Source of the DNA: Pleomorphochaeta sp.
GTDB lineage: Bacteria > Spirochaetota > Spirochaetia > Sphaerochaetales > Sphaerochaetaceae
Assembly: GCA_028532815.1 (NCBI GenBank)
Contig: JAQQAS010000031.1
Location: forward strand, 1-60,903
Direction of reading: 5' to 3'
Length of the DNA stretch: 60,903 bases
Shown here: positions 35,292 to 45,353 of the stretch, piece after piece
Position numbering within the stretch: the first letter of the stretch is position 1
Layout of the letters: each line of letters begins with the position of its first letter
Translations under genes and position numbers: made by a program
The notes under the pieces: generated by a model
What the model was told of the DNA's origin: nothing
Seen by the model: only the letters and a program-made list of their open reading frames with translations
Database searches by the model: none

Positions 35292-36650
35292 TTATAAAAT
35301 AAATCTTGATAGATCTTGATCTTGAACTACATCAGAAAGTCTTTCATCTACATATTTTTCAGTAATAGTGATAGTTTGTCCAGCACATTCGTCGGCACTA
35401 AAGCTTAATTCTTCTAATAATTTTTCCATTACAGTATATAATCTTCTAGCACCAATATTTTCATTAGTTGCGTTAACTTCATATGCAATTTCACTAATCT
35501 TTCTAATAGCTTGCTTATCAAATTCAATTTCAACACCTTCTGTTTTTAATAGTTCATGGTATTGCATTGTAATAGCATTTTTGGGTTCAACTAAAATTCT
35601 CTCAAAATCATCTGCTGTCAATTCATCAAGTTCAACTCTTAATGGGAATCTCCCTTGTAATTCAGGGATTAAATCACTTGGTTTTGAAACATGGAATGCA
35701 CCACTTGCAATGAAGAGAATATGAGTTGTATCTATAATTCCCCATTTTGTGCTAACTTTTGTCCCTTCAACTATTGGTAAGATATCTCTTTGAACACCTT
35801 CTCTTGATACATCCTGACCATTTTTTTGACCTTCTGCAGATGCTATCTTATCTACTTCGTCGATAAAAATAATACCCATTTGTTCAACTCTTTCTTTTGC
35901 TTCATCTTTAGCTTTTTCTGGATCTACCATTTTTTGAGTTTCTTCTTCTCTTAATATTTCTCGAGCTCTTTTAATTGAACAAGTTCTTTTCTTAGGTTGT
36001 TGAAATATTGAACCGAGAGAGTTCATTGCATTTTGCAAGTCATCCATTGAAGTTGCACCGACCATTTCAATACCAACGTTGGCTTTATTTGTTACACTAA
36101 TTTCAACTTCTCTATCTTCTAATTTTCCATCTCTTAGCATTTCTCTAAATTTTTCTCTAGTTGCTTTTGATCCTTCAGAAATAGAGGTTGATGATATTTC
36201 AGTTGTTGATGCATTATTTAAAGGAATTAATAAATCTAGTAATCTATCTTCAACTTTTGCTTCAACTTCTTCTTTGTAGCCTTCACTCATTTCTCTTGTA
36301 ACCATTTGCATAGAAATGCCCATAAGATCTCTAACCATAGACTCTACATCTCTACCAACATATCCAACTTCAGTAAATTTGGTAGCTTCAACTTTAATAA
36401 ATGGAGCATTAGCTAATTTACTAATTCTCCTTGCAAGTTCTGTTTTACCTGAACCTGTTGGTCCAATTAAAATCATATTCTTTGGAGAAACTTCATCCCT
36501 AATTTCATCAGGTAATCTTTTTCTTCTTGTCCTATTTCTTATTGCAACAGCAATAGTTCTTTTTGCTTGATTTTGACCAATAATATATTTATCTAGCTCT
36601 TCAACGATTTGTGAAGGCTTCATTTGATCTAATAGTGGAATATTTTTCAT
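35292..36650 (-). CDS. hslU: HslU ATPase of the HslUV protease
   Basis: AAA+ unfoldase of 452 residues. LDKYIIGQNQAKRTIAVAIRNR opens the domain, Walker A is GPTGSGKTE, GYVGRDVES is the pore-loop region, Walker B is IIFIDEVDK, and the C-terminal tail DLSRFIL is the segment that activates HslV. An intermediate I domain lies between about 110 and 240. The chosen ATG follows AAAGGA; a longer frame would run into hslV. Confidence 0.96.
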   Translation of the reverse strand: MKNIPLLDQMKPSQIVEELDKYIIGQNQAKRTIAVAIRNRTRRKRLPDEIRDEVSPKNMILIGPTGSGKTELARRISKLANAPFIKVEATKFTEVGYVGRDVESMVRDLMGISMQMVTREMSEGYKEEVEAKVEDRLLDLLIPLNNASTTEISSTSISEGSKATREKFREMLRDGKLEDREVEISVTNKANVGIEMVGATSMDDLQNAMNSLGSIFQQPKKRTCSIKRAREILREEETQKMVDPEKAKDEAKERVEQMGIIFIDEVDKIASAEGQKNGQDVSREGVQRDILPIVEGTKVSTKWGIIDTTHILFIASGAFHVSKPSDLIPELQGRFPLRVELDELTADDFERILVEPKNAITMQYHELLKTEGVEIEFDKQAIRKISEIAYEVNATNENIGARRLYTVMEKLLEELSFSADECAGQTITITEKYVDERLSDVVQDQDLSRFIL

Positions 36651-36666
36651 ACATTTTTTCCTTTCT

Positions 36667-37209
36667 TTATTTTGATAATTCTTCAACGATAATTGAGTTA
36701 TTTGTATATATACATAATGAAGCTGCAATTTCTACACTTTTCACAGCTATTTCTTTTGCTTCTAAATCTACGTTAGAATCTAAATAAGCTAGAGCTGCAG
36801 ATAAGGCATAATTTCCACCAGAACCAATTCCAATAACATCATTTTCAGGTTCTACTACATCCCCTGCACCATTGATTAAGAAGATTTTATCTCCATCAGT
36901 TACAATTAGCATTGCTTCTAATTGTCTCAAGGATTTATCAGTTCGCCATTGTTTTGCTAAATCAACTGCTGCTCTTGTTAAGTCTCCGTTGAACTGCTTT
37001 AATTTCTTTTCAAATAATTCAAATAATGTAAATGCATCTGCAGTAGTTCCTGCAAAACCGGTAACAACTTTGCCACCAAATAAATGTCGTATTTTATGTG
37101 CATTTCCTTTTAATACAGTATTTCCTTGTGTAACTTGTCCATCACCAGCGATAGCAACTTTGCCACCTTTTCTTACTGCAACAATTGTTGTTCCTTTAAA
37201 TGATCCCAT
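36667..37209 (-). CDS. hslV: HslV peptidase of the HslUV protease
   Basis: Proteasome-like threonine peptidase of 180 residues. The catalytic Thr lies in [11 protein letters not shown] after a short leader MGSFKG, which must be removed to expose it. [26 protein letters not shown] and [14 protein letters not shown] are family-typical. It starts three bases before the xerC stop on the same strand and is coupled to hslU. Confidence 0.96.
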   Translation of the reverse strand: MGSFKGTTIVAVRKGGKVAIAGDGQVTQGNTVLKGNAHKIRHLFGGKVVTGFAGTTADAFTLFELFEKKLKQFNGDLTRAAVDLAKQWRTDKSLRQLEAMLIVTDGDKIFLINGAGDVVEPENDVIGIGSGGNYALSAALAYLDSNVDLEAKEIAVKSVEIAASLCIYTNNSIIVEELSK

Positions 37210-37211
37210 TT

Positions 37212-38120
37212 TTATTTCCTTCCATGTGGATGCGATTTTAAATACACATCCCTCATTTTTTTTTGTGATACGTGAGTATATATCTGTGTTGTAGAAAGAC
37301 TAGAGTGGCCTAACAGCTGTTGAACCATTCTAATTGAAGCTCCATTGTTTAAAAGATGAGTTGCATAACTGTGTCTTAAAACATGTGGAGTAAAACTTTT
37401 CTGCCAACCGAGTTTAACACGTTGTTTATCAAAAATACTCTCAACAGATGAAATCGACAAGGGTTTTCCTAAATTTGTTACAAATAATTTGTCTCTGAGC
37501 TCTTTTTCAACTATTTTTTTGCTAATTTGTAATTCATTTTTTTCTTTAATGTAAGTTTTGATTAATGATTTAGTTCTATCAGTATAGAATACAACCCTAT
37601 CTTTATTTCCCTTTCCTAAGATAATAAAACTATTTTTATTCAAATCAACATCTCTAACACTTAGGTTCAAGGCTTCACTTATTCTAAGACCTGTATCATA
37701 TAACAAGCTATATAATACTTGATTTCTTAAAGTATCAAAATCATATATCTCTTGGCTTAATAGTTGAACAACTTCTTCCACACTTAAAACTGATGGAAGT
37801 TTCCTCTCCCCTTTTCTCTGAGATATATTTGAAAAAATATCTTTATTTAAATAATTATGTTTTCTACAATATTTAATAAATCCTCTTTGACTACTTATTT
37901 TCCTAGAAATAGTACTTTTACTAAGTTTTCTATCTTTTAAAGATTTTATATATTGTAAAGCCGTATTATTTTCCATTTGATCAAAGTCAATTTCATTTTG
38001 TTTTAAAAAGGAATTGAATTCTAAAATATCTTGCACATAACTTAGGATTGTTCTCTCACTCATATTTCTTATATTTTTCAAATAAGATATATAGTTTTGT
38101 AAAATTTTATCAAACTCCAT
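37212..38120 (-). CDS. xerC: Tyrosine recombinase XerC
   Basis: 302-residue site-specific recombinase; with XerD it resolves chromosome dimers at dif. An N-terminal SAM-like core-binding domain (1-90) precedes the catalytic domain. The catalytic Arg is in TGLRISEAL, His-x-x-Arg in [12 protein letters not shown], His in [10 protein letters not shown], and Tyr in IYTH. Being immediately upstream of hslV, as in the codV operon, supports XerC rather than XerD. Confidence 0.92.
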   Translation of the reverse strand: MEFDKILQNYISYLKNIRNMSERTILSYVQDILEFNSFLKQNEIDFDQMENNTALQYIKSLKDRKLSKSTISRKISSQRGFIKYCRKHNYLNKDIFSNISQRKGERKLPSVLSVEEVVQLLSQEIYDFDTLRNQVLYSLLYDTGLRISEALNLSVRDVDLNKNSFIILGKGNKDRVVFYTDRTKSLIKTYIKEKNELQISKKIVEKELRDKLFVTNLGKPLSISSVESIFDKQRVKLGWQKSFTPHVLRHSYATHLLNNGASIRMVQQLLGHSSLSTTQIYTHVSQKKMRDVYLKSHPHGRK

Positions 38121-38192
38121 AACTATTCCTTTTTATATAATATAACATGGTTAATAGTGAATATTCAAATATAGTAATTTAAAAAGTTAACA

Positions 38193-38972
38193 TCAATTGT
38201 AATAAATATCTTTTATACTATTGATTGATTTGCAACCTTCTTCAACTACACTATAACTTACTTCATTTTTTTCATTCTTAATAGTTGCACTTTTATGTAC
38301 AAATATATTTGTTCCACAATCTAAGGCTCTGTTTATTGCTTTAGTGCAATCATCATTTTTACCTAATTGGAATAATATTAAATGATCTAAAAGAGAACCA
38401 TAAATTTCATATGTTTGTAAAAAAGATTCTCTAGATGGCTTTAAATCAACTTCAAAGGGGGATAAATATACTGTTTGCTTTGGATGAAAAGGATACGAAT
38501 CAAGAATTGAAAAACCACTTGCAAGCAGACAATAGTTTTCTCTTTTTATTTTTAGATATCCTTTTTGGATAATTTTAGATATTCCACTAAAATTCAAAAT
38601 TATTAAATTTAAATTATTTTTTGCAATCTCAATTCCAAACTTGTAATATTCTTCTAAAAAAGAAAAACTAGGATTAGACGATCCTAAAATGCCAAGATGT
38701 GAATCAAAGGTTGAAGGAAAGGATTTTGTCGAGGCAATTCTAAATGGAGGGATTGCAACTTTAATTAAATCTATTGGATAAAAAAAATCATCAACAAATG
38801 CACAATTATAATCTTTAAAACGTAGATACTTCTCATATAATCTACTAGTAGAATGATTTTTATGTAATTGCAAAATTTCCTTAAGGTTTAAATTAGCTTT
38901 AAGATATTTAATTTTTTCAAGTTCACTTATTTCACCAACTAAAGATAACAATAATTTATTTTCATAAGTCAT
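38193..38972 (-). CDS. Degenerate DprA-like Rossmann protein
   Basis: 259 residues; weak but ordered similarity to DprA/Smf. A helical start contains LKEILQLHKN. HLGILGSSNPSFSFLEEYYKFG stands where IaIVGSR lies, and LIILNFSGISK replaces VVSGLAxGID. SRESFLQTYEIYGSLLDHLILFQ replaces the RNRxIAGLS region, and KAINRALDCGTNIFVHKSA replaces the TAxxALxxGRxVFAVPG region. Key single-strand-DNA residues are lost. Its place beside xerC-hslVU, where dprA often sits, supports descent from dprA. Activity in transformation is doubtful. Confidence 0.5.
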   Translation of the reverse strand: MTYENKLLLSLVGEISELEKIKYLKANLNLKEILQLHKNHSTSRLYEKYLRFKDYNCAFVDDFFYPIDLIKVAIPPFRIASTKSFPSTFDSHLGILGSSNPSFSFLEEYYKFGIEIAKNNLNLIILNFSGISKIIQKGYLKIKRENYCLLASGFSILDSYPFHPKQTVYLSPFEVDLKPSRESFLQTYEIYGSLLDHLILFQLGKNDDCTKAINRALDCGTNIFVHKSATIKNEKNEVSYSVVEEGCKSINSIKDIYYN

Positions 38973-39012
38973 ATAATTTAATAAACAATTAATTAGATAA
39001 ATGCCTTAAATT

Positions 39013-39915
39013 TTACTTTTGTTCTTTATTAGGTTCAATTTCTTGATGATATTTTTTATATGTATCTTCTAAGTCTTTGTTATTTAAATGCGTATAAATT
39101 TGAGTTGTTTGTATATCAGAGTGACCTAAGAGTTCTTGCACAACTCTTAAATCTGCTCCACCACGCAATAAATGCGTTGCAAAACAATGTCTAAGAGTGT
39201 GAACATGAATGTGTACATTACACTTATAACAATACATCTCAAGGCGTTTATTAATCGCTTGTCTACTTAATTTATTACCACGTCTTCCGAGGAAAATATA
39301 TTGAGTTTTGTTTTTTACCAAATGAGGTCTTGCATTATTTAAATAATAATTTAATTTATCTTTTGCTACATCCCCAATAGGAACGTATCGCATTTTATCT
39401 CTTTTACCTTGTACTATTAGAAATTCTTTTTGATAGTTTGATAATTCTAAATTAATTACTTCACTAACTCTCAATCCACAACTATAAATTAACTCAAATA
39501 ACGCATAATCTCTAATTGCTAAATCATCTGTTAATTCAATAGAATTTAATAAGATATTAATCTCTTCTTCATTCACAACAGTTGGTAAACTTTTATTTAT
39601 CTTAATTGAATCAATTAAATCGAAAGGATTATCATCTCGATATTTGTTTAGAATTAGAAATTTAACAAAGTTTTTTAATGCACTATAATTTTTAGCTTGA
39701 GATCTTGATGAGAGAAATCTCTCCTCACGACTTATAGAAAAATATTGTTCAAGATCCTCTATTGTAAATTTATCAATTTCTACTCGATTTTTATTTAAGT
39801 AATTTAAAAAATAAGAAGCTTGAGATTTATAAACATCGACGGTCGCATCTTGCAACCGTCTTTGATATAATAAATAATCTATGTATTCTTTAATTATTAA
39901 AGAATGTTCTATCAT
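39013..39915 (-). CDS. xerD: Tyrosine recombinase XerD
   Basis: 300-residue XerC/D-type recombinase. The catalytic residues appear in SCGLRVSEV (Arg), HTLRHCFATHLLRGG (His, Arg), LGHSDIQTTQ (His) and IYTHL (Tyr). The gene starts inside the ftsZ stop (four-base overlap), so dimer-resolution and division genes are co-expressed. Calling this one XerD and the other XerC is by position and HCFATHLLRGGADLRVVQ similarity. Confidence 0.88.
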   Translation of the reverse strand: MIEHSLIIKEYIDYLLYQRRLQDATVDVYKSQASYFLNYLNKNRVEIDKFTIEDLEQYFSISREERFLSSRSQAKNYSALKNFVKFLILNKYRDDNPFDLIDSIKINKSLPTVVNEEEINILLNSIELTDDLAIRDYALFELIYSCGLRVSEVINLELSNYQKEFLIVQGKRDKMRYVPIGDVAKDKLNYYLNNARPHLVKNKTQYIFLGRRGNKLSRQAINKRLEMYCYKCNVHIHVHTLRHCFATHLLRGGADLRVVQELLGHSDIQTTQIYTHLNNKDLEDTYKKYHQEIEPNKEQK

Positions 39916-41141
39916 TTTTTATTTGATTCCCTTCTTTTTTGATATCTCAATACTGCTGGGATATTGTAATCATCAGGTTCTCCACCATTAGCTTGAGTGC
40001 CAATTCTCTGTTGTAAATCTTGCCATCTATTAACAGTAATTGTTGCAATATTAGATTTATCTTCATCTTTGGCACTTTCACCTTCTCTTTGAATTTCAGA
40101 TTCTACTTTTTTAGCCTTTTCAGGTTGGGCTGTGAAAAGGTGTTCACCGACATTATCACTTGCTTTTTCAAAACCTGTTGCTACAACTGTTACCTTAACT
40201 CGATCACCAAGATCCAAATTAAAGGATTGTCCTGCAATAATAAGAGCATCATCTGCACAATTTTCAGTAATCAATTCAACTACATCTTGATACTCTTGAA
40301 TTGTTAGAGAATCAGATCCCGCTAGATTTACCAAAACACTTTTTGCACCATTAATAGAAGCATTAGCTAATAAAGGATTACTAATTGCTTGTCTTGCTGC
40401 ATCTACAGCTCGATTAGCTCCTTCTCCAAACCCGATACCCATCAATGCATCGCCCTTGCCTTTCATGACGGTTCTAACATCAGCAAAGTCAATATTAATT
40501 TCACCAGGTTCTGTAATCAACTCTGAAATACCTTGAACTCCCATGTATAAAACTTCATCAGCCATCAAGAAAGCCTGCTTTATAGGAGTATTATTCTCTA
40601 CAACATTTAATAAATATTGATTTGGAATAATAATTAAAGTATCAACTTGTTCCCTAAGCTTATCAATTCCTTGTTGAGCTAAGGCTAATTTCTTCTTCCC
40701 TTCAAATGAGAAAGGTGTTGTTACAACAGCAACTGTTAGTGCATTTGCGGCTTTTGCAACTTCAGCAACTATAGGAGCTGCCCCTGTGCCTGTTCCACCG
40801 CCCATTCCAGCGGTAACAAAAACCATATCACAGTCTTCTACTTCACTCTTAATATCTTCTTTACTCTCTAAAGCAGCTTTTTCACCAATTTCAGGAATAC
40901 CACCGGCACCTAAACCTTCTGTTAAGGCTTTTCCTAAAGTAATTCGTGTTTGTGCATTAGATCTCTGTAAAGCTTGCATATCAGTATTCATTGCTACAAA
41001 TGATACTTTTTTCAAACCACTTGCAATCATACGATTTATAGCATTACCACCGGCTCCACCAACACCAACAACTTTAATGTTAGTCTCTACTGCCTGGTCT
41101 CCTGAAATCATATCTTGCACTTCGAACATTCCAACATCCAT
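39912..41141 (-). CDS. ftsZ: Cell division GTPase FtsZ
   Basis: Forms the division ring. The GTP-binding signature GGGTGTGAAPIVAE and the early GVGGAGGNAINRM are intact, NIDFADVRTVM is present, and the 409-residue protein ends in a linker plus the conserved tail IPAVLRYQKRR that binds FtsA. AAAGGA precedes the ATG. It lies 20 bases after ftsA in the dcw cluster. Confidence 0.98.
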   Translation of the reverse strand: MDVGMFEVQDMISGDQAVETNIKVVGVGGAGGNAINRMIASGLKKVSFVAMNTDMQALQRSNAQTRITLGKALTEGLGAGGIPEIGEKAALESKEDIKSEVEDCDMVFVTAGMGGGTGTGAAPIVAEVAKAANALTVAVVTTPFSFEGKKKLALAQQGIDKLREQVDTLIIIPNQYLLNVVENNTPIKQAFLMADEVLYMGVQGISELITEPGEINIDFADVRTVMKGKGDALMGIGFGEGANRAVDAARQAISNPLLANASINGAKSVLVNLAGSDSLTIQEYQDVVELITENCADDALIIAGQSFNLDLGDRVKVTVVATGFEKASDNVGEHLFTAQPEKAKKVESEIQREGESAKDEDKSNIATITVNRWQDLQQRIGTQANGGEPDDYNIPAVLRYQKRRESNKK

Positions 41142-41160
41142 AAACTCTATCCTTTAATTT

Positions 41161-42396
41161 CTACAATAAAGATTTGAAAAATCCCAAAACTTTATGTCCA
41201 AATCTACCATCTTTTTTATTATTTTTTCTTCTGCTAGAAGAAGATTCTATGTGTTTTTTTGCATTACTTTTTAATAAACCTAATACTGTAGTATATTGAG
41301 GATTAATATAATTTCTATCTAATCCACCTAAGGCTTCAGGAAATCCAACTCGACAAGGTAATCTAAAGATCTCACTTGCTAAGTCAGTAACTCCAGATAA
41401 GAGAGCTCCACCACCAACTAAAAAAACACCACCTCCGATATTTCCAAGATCTGGTATTGTTAACAATTCATTTTGAAGTCTTGAAAATATTTCAGCCATT
41501 CTAGCTTCAATAACTTTTGCAAGTTCCTTTCTTGGCATTTGAATAGATGGAAGAGATCCAACACTTGGGATTGTAAACAATTCATCACTCGAGACTGAAG
41601 GAACAAAAGAATGACCATAATCAATTTTCAATTGTTCTGCAACTGCCTTAGGTTTACTAAAAATTAAAGCAATATCATCAGTAACTGAATTTCCACCTAA
41701 ATTAACACCACCGGTGTAAATAGGTGTTCCATTTCCATAAACTATTAAATCTGTTGTTCCGGCTCCTATATTAATTAATATAGTGCCCATTTCTTTTTCT
41801 TCTGCGGATAATGTTACATCCGCATCAGCTAAACTTTGCAGTGTGGTTCTTCTTACATTTAGACCTAAACGTTGAACACATTTTCTATGAGTTTGACATA
41901 AAATTGAACTTGCTGTAACTACTAAAACTTTAGTTTCTAACCGCCTGCCTAACATATCGATAGGATCTTTAATTCCTGATCGACCGTCAATTTTAAAGTC
42001 TTGTACAAGTAAATGTACAACTTCTCTATCTGATGGAAGTTCAAATGCTTTTGCAACTTCCATACTTCTAATTACATCATCTTTCTTTATTTCTTGATCG
42101 GGATCGCTTATTCCAACAACACCTTGGCTGATAGTACCTTTTATTGATTCTCCACCAACGCCAATTACTACATCATTTATTTCAGTGCCAGCTAATAACT
42201 GAGCTTCATTTATTACACTATTTATGGCTCTAACTGCTTGTTCAATATTTATTATTGAACCATGCAAAACCCCTTCACTGGCTCTCTCACAAATACTGTC
42301 GACCATGAATTGTTCGTCTCGGCCTATAGATCCTATTACACATCGAATAGTACCTGAGCCAATATCTAACCCCATCAACACTTTTTCTCCAGCCAA
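41161..42396 (-). CDS. ftsA: Cell division protein FtsA
   Basis: Actin-like membrane anchor for FtsZ, 411 residues. MGLDIGSGTIRCVIG opens the ATPase fold, INIGAGTTDLIVYG is phosphate 2, and FLVGGGALLSG is the adenosine motif. The C-terminus has a basic linker and an amphipathic helix FGHKVLGFFKSLL for membrane binding. It sits between ftsQ and ftsZ as in most dcw clusters. Confidence 0.97.
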   Translation of the reverse strand: MAGEKVLMGLDIGSGTIRCVIGSIGRDEQFMVDSICERASEGVLHGSIINIEQAVRAINSVINEAQLLAGTEINDVVIGVGGESIKGTISQGVVGISDPDQEIKKDDVIRSMEVAKAFELPSDREVVHLLVQDFKIDGRSGIKDPIDMLGRRLETKVLVVTASSILCQTHRKCVQRLGLNVRRTTLQSLADADVTLSAEEKEMGTILINIGAGTTDLIVYGNGTPIYTGGVNLGGNSVTDDIALIFSKPKAVAEQLKIDYGHSFVPSVSSDELFTIPSVGSLPSIQMPRKELAKVIEARMAEIFSRLQNELLTIPDLGNIGGGVFLVGGGALLSGVTDLASEIFRLPCRVGFPEALGGLDRNYINPQYTTVLGLLKSNAKKHIESSSSRRKNNKKDGRFGHKVLGFFKSLL

Positions 42397-42400
42397 TTAC

Positions 42401-43150
42401 TCACCCTCCCAAAGGCAAATTTCTCTCGATAATTGCCCCATGGTATACATCCAATACAGTTTGACTTTCTTTATTGAAGTCATTTTTTTGTGCAAATTCT
42501 ATTGCCTTTATAAGTAAATGAGAATCAACTTGCTCACGAACTCTAATAACTGTATTAGTATTCTCTAATTCTAGCTTAAAAAAACCAAAACTATTATTAA
42601 CATTATTATCGTATTTTACACGACTTATCAAGTAAGAAAAATCATTTAATATGTCAAGATTGGCAACAAGATTGTTAAATTTATTAAAGTCTTTCTGTTT
42701 TAATAAAGCATTTAATACGTTTTGTTGCATCTCAATAATAACTAAATGATTATCAATCAAAGATTTATCTTCATTATCTACACTAAAGATTCCTTCATCA
42801 CTCAATATTGCATAAGATTTGTTTTCTATTTCATATATTATAGCATTAACTTTAACTTTTTTTAAGCTAATTCTTAAATTTTTTGATAGTGTTATTTTCA
42901 CTTTGGCACTATCAACAAATGGATTTTCTTCTATAGTATTTCTTATCTCTTCTAAGTTTATTTTAAAAATATTAATATTTTCGTATTTTTTAGCATAAGA
43001 TATAACACTCGGTGGAACTTCACCTTCATCAATGGATATTTCAATTTTTTCAAGATTAAGATTTGAAGAATTAAAGAGAATTATAAATATAGAAAAAATC
43101 CCCATCATTATAATCAAGGAGGTCATGATAACTTTATTTTTTTTAGTCAA
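42401..43150 (-). CDS. ftsQ: Cell division protein FtsQ/DivIB
   Basis: Bitopic protein of 249 residues. The short cytoplasmic start is followed by a membrane segment VIMTSLIIMMGIFSIFIILF. A POTRA-like domain comes next (LEKIEISIDEGEVPPSVISYA, NPFVDSAKVKITLSKNLRISL), then a beta domain. Sequence similarity is weak, as usual in this family; position between ftsW and ftsA settles it. It overlaps ftsW by eight bases. Confidence 0.82.
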   Translation of the reverse strand: MTKKNKVIMTSLIIMMGIFSIFIILFNSSNLNLEKIEISIDEGEVPPSVISYAKKYENINIFKINLEEIRNTIEENPFVDSAKVKITLSKNLRISLKKVKVNAIIYEIENKSYAILSDEGIFSVDNEDKSLIDNHLVIIEMQQNVLNALLKQKDFNKFNNLVANLDILNDFSYLISRVKYDNNVNNSFGFFKLELENTNTVIRVREQVDSHLLIKAIEFAQKNDFNKESQTVLDVYHGAIIERNLPLGG

Positions 43151-44336
43151 AATTAAACTCCTCGTAGTCAGTTACATATTTTACTTTATTTTCATCTGAT
43201 TCAATATCTTTGGGAATATTCTCTTCATAAATTGAAGTTTCAAATATTATTTTATGAACTATTGAGACTAAAATTATTGTAAAAAATAAATTTGTACCTC
43301 CTTGAGAGAAAAAAGGAAGTGGGATGCCTGTTGGAGGAAGAAGTGCTGTAACAACCATCATATTAATTATTGCTTGAAGGACAATTTGAGTAGTTATTCC
43401 AAAAGAAATATATGAAAATAATTTATTTTTATCATAATTTTCTCTAGCTACTTTATATCCTATATGTGTAAAAACTAAGAAAAACAAAATTAATATAAAT
43501 ATTCCAATAAATCCTGTTTCTTCCCCTAAATGAGCAAATATAAAGTCATTTTGAACTTCTGGCAAAATTCCCATTTTATAATATCCATTACCAATTGATT
43601 TACCAAATAAGCCACCACTAGCAATGGCATCTATTGAATTATTAATTTGATAATTTAGTCCTGTTGGATCTAAGGAAGGGAAAACAAAAGAAATAATTCT
43701 TTTAATTCTATAGCCTTGAGAAAATAAAGCTAATCCTGCTGGAAGAAATAAAAACAAGGCAATTAGTGATATTATTTTTAACTCACAACCACAAATTAAC
43801 AATAGAGCAAAAGATGTAATCAAATAAACAATAGTTGTTGAATAATCTTTTTGAAGTAAAATTAAAGCTGCATTTACTAGTACTAATAAAATTGGGATGA
43901 TATCTCTTTTATTTTCATTTTTATAATATTTAGCTAAAAATAATACAGTAGATACCTTGACGAATTCAGAGGGCTGAAAACTTGGTATAGGCCCTATTTC
44001 AAGCCACCTTCTAGCTCCTAATATTGTAACACCAAAAGATGTAAATAGAGTTAGTAGCATTAGGATAATTGATAAAATTACTAAAGGATACGTTACAGTT
44101 TCAATTAATTTAAAATCTATAAAATGAATTACAATAGAGACAGCTAGAGCTAGAACAACAAAAATCACTTGTCGCTTTAAAAAATAATAATGATCTAAAT
44201 TATGTATAAGTGCTTCGTAATAAGAAGCACTATACATTATAACCAATCCATACAATACGATTGATAAAATTAAAATAAAATATACAAAAGGAGATAAAAA
44301 AAAGTTCTTATCTGTTATGCTAGCTTTTTTCTTCAT
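43143..44336 (-). CDS. ftsW: Septal glycosyltransferase FtsW (SEDS family)
   Basis: 397 residues with about ten membrane segments. SEDS landmarks include GARRWLEIGPIPSFQPSEFVK and, near the end, TALLPPTGIPLPFFSQGGTN. It polymerises lipid II together with a class B PBP, here presumably the ftsI product at 32.6-34.3 kb. An AGGAG lies near the ATG. Confidence 0.94.
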   Translation of the reverse strand: MKKKASITDKNFFLSPFVYFILILSIVLYGLVIMYSASYYEALIHNLDHYYFLKRQVIFVVLALAVSIVIHFIDFKLIETVTYPLVILSIILMLLTLFTSFGVTILGARRWLEIGPIPSFQPSEFVKVSTVLFLAKYYKNENKRDIIPILLVLVNAALILLQKDYSTTIVYLITSFALLLICGCELKIISLIALFLFLPAGLALFSQGYRIKRIISFVFPSLDPTGLNYQINNSIDAIASGGLFGKSIGNGYYKMGILPEVQNDFIFAHLGEETGFIGIFILILFFLVFTHIGYKVARENYDKNKLFSYISFGITTQIVLQAIINMMVVTALLPPTGIPLPFFSQGGTNLFFTIILVSIVHKIIFETSIYEENIPKDIESDENKVKYVTDYEEFNFD

Positions 44337-44381
44337 TTTCCACTCTCCTAAGGTAAGTATATTTACTCCTTTTTTATCTAT

Positions 44382-45353
44382 CTAAATATAAAAATAACAA
44401 AATACCAAGAAAGCTATAATTGAAAACAGAGCAGAAATTCTTGTAAACTGATTAACAATTGTAATCTCACTTTCACCTTTTTGTTCAAATAAATGATGAA
44501 TTGGTGCAATAGAAAAAACTTTCTTTTTAAATATTCTAATTGCAACAATCTGTATTAGAGATGTAAATAATTCTACACTTAACATTAACGAAGCAATTAA
44601 AAAGATAATTGCAATATTTAGTGAATAAGCGATTAAAAGCAAAGTTGCACCAAGTGCCATAGACCCACAATCACCCATAAAGTATTTTGCAGGATATCGA
44701 TTAAATTTTAAAAAAGCTAGAACCGAGGCAAATATACTTGCTGATAAAATAAGTGTAAGCTTATTACTTGGAACCATTATTGCAATCATTATTAAAAGTA
44801 CACATAGAGGTAAACTAACATAACCGGCTAAACCATCTAGTCCATCTGTTATATTAAATGCATTTACAAAATATACTAATAAGAAAATTAGACATGCATT
44901 TTCTAATACTCTTAATATAACTTTATCACTATCAAAAAAAGCTATTCCACTAGATATATAATTATTTTGTGTACCATAAATAACAAAAACAACAGATATA
45001 ATTATCTGCCAAATTAATTTTGTTGTACTCTTTAACCCATCACCATTTGAACTATCTTTTTTATAAAAATCATCAACAAATCCTAATAGAGCAAAACTAA
45101 AAATGGTAGATATAAAATATAATAGTTGTTTATCTATTTGAGCAAATATAGAAGTTGTTACCATTGTTGAAAGAACAAAAGATATCCCCCCTATATTTGG
45201 TACATCCGCTTTATCTGGATGAAAATCTTCAAGTTCAGGTTTAGGTTTACTTACTAAAATTTTGGCCTTACTTATCAACAAAAGTGAGGTTAGATAAGTT
45301 AAAACATAACTTAAAATAAAAGGAAATAAAAACCTATATAAAAAATTTGTCAC
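44382..45353 (-). CDS. mraY: Phospho-MurNAc-pentapeptide transferase
   Basis: Makes lipid I from UDP-MurNAc-pentapeptide and undecaprenyl phosphate. It has 323 residues and about ten membrane helices. Motifs are DFHPDKADVPNIGG, the Mg-binding FVDDFYKK, NAFNITDGLDGLAG, YFMGDCGSMALGA and APIHHLFEQKG. It starts with GTG whose first base is the last base of the murF TAG, with AAGGAG eight bases before, so it is translationally coupled. Confidence 0.95.
   Translation of the reverse strand: MTNFLYRFLFPFILSYVLTYLTSLLLISKAKILVSKPKPELEDFHPDKADVPNIGGISFVLSTMVTTSIFAQIDKQLLYFISTIFSFALLGFVDDFYKKDSSNGDGLKSTTKLIWQIIISVVFVIYGTQNNYISSGIAFFDSDKVILRVLENACLIFLLVYFVNAFNITDGLDGLAGYVSLPLCVLLIMIAIMVPSNKLTLILSASIFASVLAFLKFNRYPAKYFMGDCGSMALGATLLLIAYSLNIAIIFLIASLMLSVELFTSLIQIVAIRIFKKKVFSIAPIHHLFEQKGESEITIVNQFTRISALFSIIAFLVFCYFYI

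Noticed and set aside
35368-37294. Several plus-strand frames of 66-140 codons opposite hslU and hslV
   Set aside because: All lie opposite well-conserved genes and have no ribosome sites or family motifs.
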